Below, piece by piece: positions 5,966 to 7,416 of a DNA stretch of 7,416 bases (position 1 is the stretch's first letter; each line of letters opens with the position of its first letter). The notes beneath the pieces were generated by a model that was given only the letters and a program-made list of their open reading frames with translations, did no database searches and was not told the DNA's origin. Origin of the DNA: DASPLH01 sp035627675 (GTDB taxonomy: Bacteria > Acidobacteriota > Terriglobia > Terriglobales > Acidobacteriaceae); contig DASPLH010000025.1 of the NCBI GenBank assembly GCA_035627675.1, positions 1-7,416 of the forward strand, in the 5' to 3' direction. Both the position numbers and the translations under genes were made by a program.

Positions 5966-7416
5966 TTAAAACCGCGATGCCGTTAGCTTCACATCGGATC
6001 TCTTCCACGCCTTCTCGAAACGAGCCTGGACCTGCGCTGCCTCCTCGCGCTTGCCTTGCGCTTCCAGACTTTTCATCAGCCCGTAAAGAGACCATCCGTT
6101 TTCGCGGTTGCGCGCCAGGTCTTCGCGATACACCTTCTCGGCCTCTGCGGCGCGACCGGCATCCAGGAGCACCGCGCCGAGCGCCTGGCGAACCGGCATG
6201 TACCAATCCTCAGGCTCGTTGTAGCGCAGCGCGTCCTGCATTTTCACGGCCTGGCGCAGGTGCGTGATGGCTTGTTCCGGCTGCTTGCCGGCGGCCGCCA
6301 TCTCGCCATCCAGCACTTTGCCCGCCACTTCGACGACCTTCACCGCCTTGTTGAGACCGAAATCCACCTCGGCGAACTTTTTATCTCTTTCAAAGCTCGC
6401 GAGCGCGGCCCGCTCCTGTTGGGCGAGCTTCATGTCGCCCCGGCGCACGTAAGCGAGTCCCCGGCCGTAGTGCCACATGGCGACGGCGGCGGGAAGGGTC
6501 GCGTCTGGCTTGGGTTCTTGCAGGATCTCGTCCCACGCACCGAAGCGCGCCTTGGCGAAGACCGTCACGGCGGTGAATGGACTGGCCCACGGGGGCACAT
6601 CCGTCATGTCGCCCGGCAGTTTGCTGCGCACCTTTTCGGCCGAAGTGATCGAGAGTTCGCGGCGGCCGTCCATCATGGCCGCAAACGTCATGAAGTGGAT
6701 GTTGTGCGGATAGTACGCCAGCGGGTAAACACCCTGCGCCCGGCACTGCGTGATGTAGTCCTCGTCGGCGGCGATGGCACGCTCGTTCGCAAGCACGGCG
6801 TCGTGGTACCGGCCGACACGCATGTAGATATGTCCGGGCATGTGCACGAGGTGTCCGGCGGCCGGCACAAGATCGCCGAGCACATCGGCGCTGCGTTCTC
6901 CCCGTTCCGGCGTATTCGAAGCCTCGACGGCGTGAATGTACAGGTGGTGCGCGCCGGGGTGCCTGGGCCAGCGCTTCATCACCCCTTCCAGGGCAACGAT
7001 TGCCTTCCTGATCTCGGGCTTCGGCTTGCCGTCGGCGGTGTAGTAGTCCCACGGCATCAGGTTCATCAGCGAATCGGCATACAGGCTCGCTGCGTCGGGA
7101 TCGTTGGGGTATCGGCGGGCCACCACGGACATGGCGTTTGCGTACGCCCGGTCTTTTGCCGCGCGATCTCCGCGGCCGATGTACCGCCTGGCCAGCGCGT
7201 CGATGTAGGCCCGCTCCGCAGGGCTCGCATATTGCTTGAGCCTCAACGCGCGCCGGATGGCCGCCGCGGCCCGTTGCTCTCGGTCCTTGGTGATCGGGTC
7301 GTTGATGTTCGACCCAAGCGCGAGTGCCACGCCCCAATGCGCAATGGCCAGCTTGGGATCGAGTTTCGACGCGTAGTCAAACGACCGCTCGGACTCGAGA
7401 TGGTTGAAGCCATACA
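5966..7416 (-). CDS. TPR-repeat protein with conserved-looking histidine clusters, 5'-partial
   Basis: The minus-strand frame is open from the window edge to the TAA at 5966-5968, giving 482 codons. The stretch before the GTG at 7330 (YGFNHLESERSFDYASKLDP, then IAHWGVALALG) is clear TPR sequence, so that GTG is internal and the true start lies outside. Numbering from the first full codon (7414), TPR helix pairs are evident at about 1-35 and 400-470 (for example AEKVYREDLARNRENGWSLYG). The middle holds three histidine-rich motifs: HPGAHHLYIH (152-161), HLVHMPGHIY (188-197) and YYPHNIHF (234-241). TPR solenoids mediate protein contacts. The His motifs look like those of a widespread family of large bacterial TPR proteins and might bind metal, which is inference. 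Its function is unknown. It is convergent with the DinB-like gene; its promoter is outside the window. Confidence 0.88.
   Translation of the reverse strand, partial: YGFNHLESERSFDYASKLDPKLAIAHWGVALALGSNINDPITKDREQRAAAAIRRALRLKQYASPAERAYIDALARRYIGRGDRAAKDRAYANAMSVVARRYPNDPDAASLYADSLMNLMPWDYYTADGKPKPEIRKAIVALEGVMKRWPRHPGAHHLYIHAVEASNTPERGERSADVLGDLVPAAGHLVHMPGHIYMRVGRYHDAVLANERAIAADEDYITQCRAQGVYPLAYYPHNIHFMTFAAMMDGRRELSITSAEKVRSKLPGDMTDVPPWASPFTAVTVFAKARFGAWDEILQEPKPDATLPAAVAMWHYGRGLAYVRRGDMKLAQQERAALASFERDKKFAEVDFGLNKAVKVVEVAGKVLDGEMAAAGKQPEQAITHLRQAVKMQDALRYNEPEDWYMPVRQALGAVLLDAGRAAEAEKVYREDLARNRENGWSLYGLMKSLEAQGKREEAAQVQARFEKAWKRSDVKLTASRF

Noticed and set aside
6390..7337. Second minus-strand frame of 315 codons within the TPR gene
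   Set aside because: It is a shifted reading of the TPR gene, rich in Arg and Ala, without TPR or other motifs.

Overview
The window is GC-rich, densely coding bacterial DNA that most resembles an Acidobacteriota chromosome. I base this on the TolC-family protein with a long Gly/Ser/Thr-rich insert, the large subunit of a split B12-dependent acyl-CoA mutase, the TPR protein with histidine motifs, and the type of intergenic repeat. The assignment is an inference from gene style; there is no rRNA or marker gene to confirm it.

Layout, left to right. (1) Bases 1-1976, + strand: a TolC/outer-membrane-factor efflux protein whose 5' end lies outside the window. It is followed by a perfect 10-bp GC hairpin that may be a terminator. 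(2) 2051-3100, +: an exported putative zinc peptidase with an HELHH motif (DUF5700-like). (3) A 167-bp gap with a candidate promoter. (4) 3268-5058, +: the large catalytic subunit of a coenzyme-B12-dependent acyl-CoA mutase. By overall similarity it would be called methylmalonyl-CoA mutase, but the two residues that mark substrate choice are Phe116 and Gln234, the isobutyryl-CoA-mutase pattern. It has no B12-binding domain, so a separate small subunit must be encoded elsewhere. (5) 5080-5619, +: a DinB/YfiT-like metal-binding four-helix protein, 21 bp downstream of the mutase and probably co-transcribed. (6) 5620-5965: a 346-bp stretch between convergent genes that is filled from stop codon to stop codon by a structured composite repeat. 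(7) 5966-7416, - strand: a TPR protein with three conserved-looking histidine clusters; its start is outside the window.

The genes do not form one obvious pathway. The mutase and the DinB-like protein form the only convincing transcription unit. The most unusual part is the composite repeat. It has three 32-bp elements built from NNTCAGC heptads, two of which begin directly after the stop codons of the flanking genes. They enclose two diverged tandem copies of a unit that contains a GC hairpin motif and an inverted repeat of ATCCGTG decamers. No CRISPR array, tRNA, rRNA, transposase or phage gene was seen.
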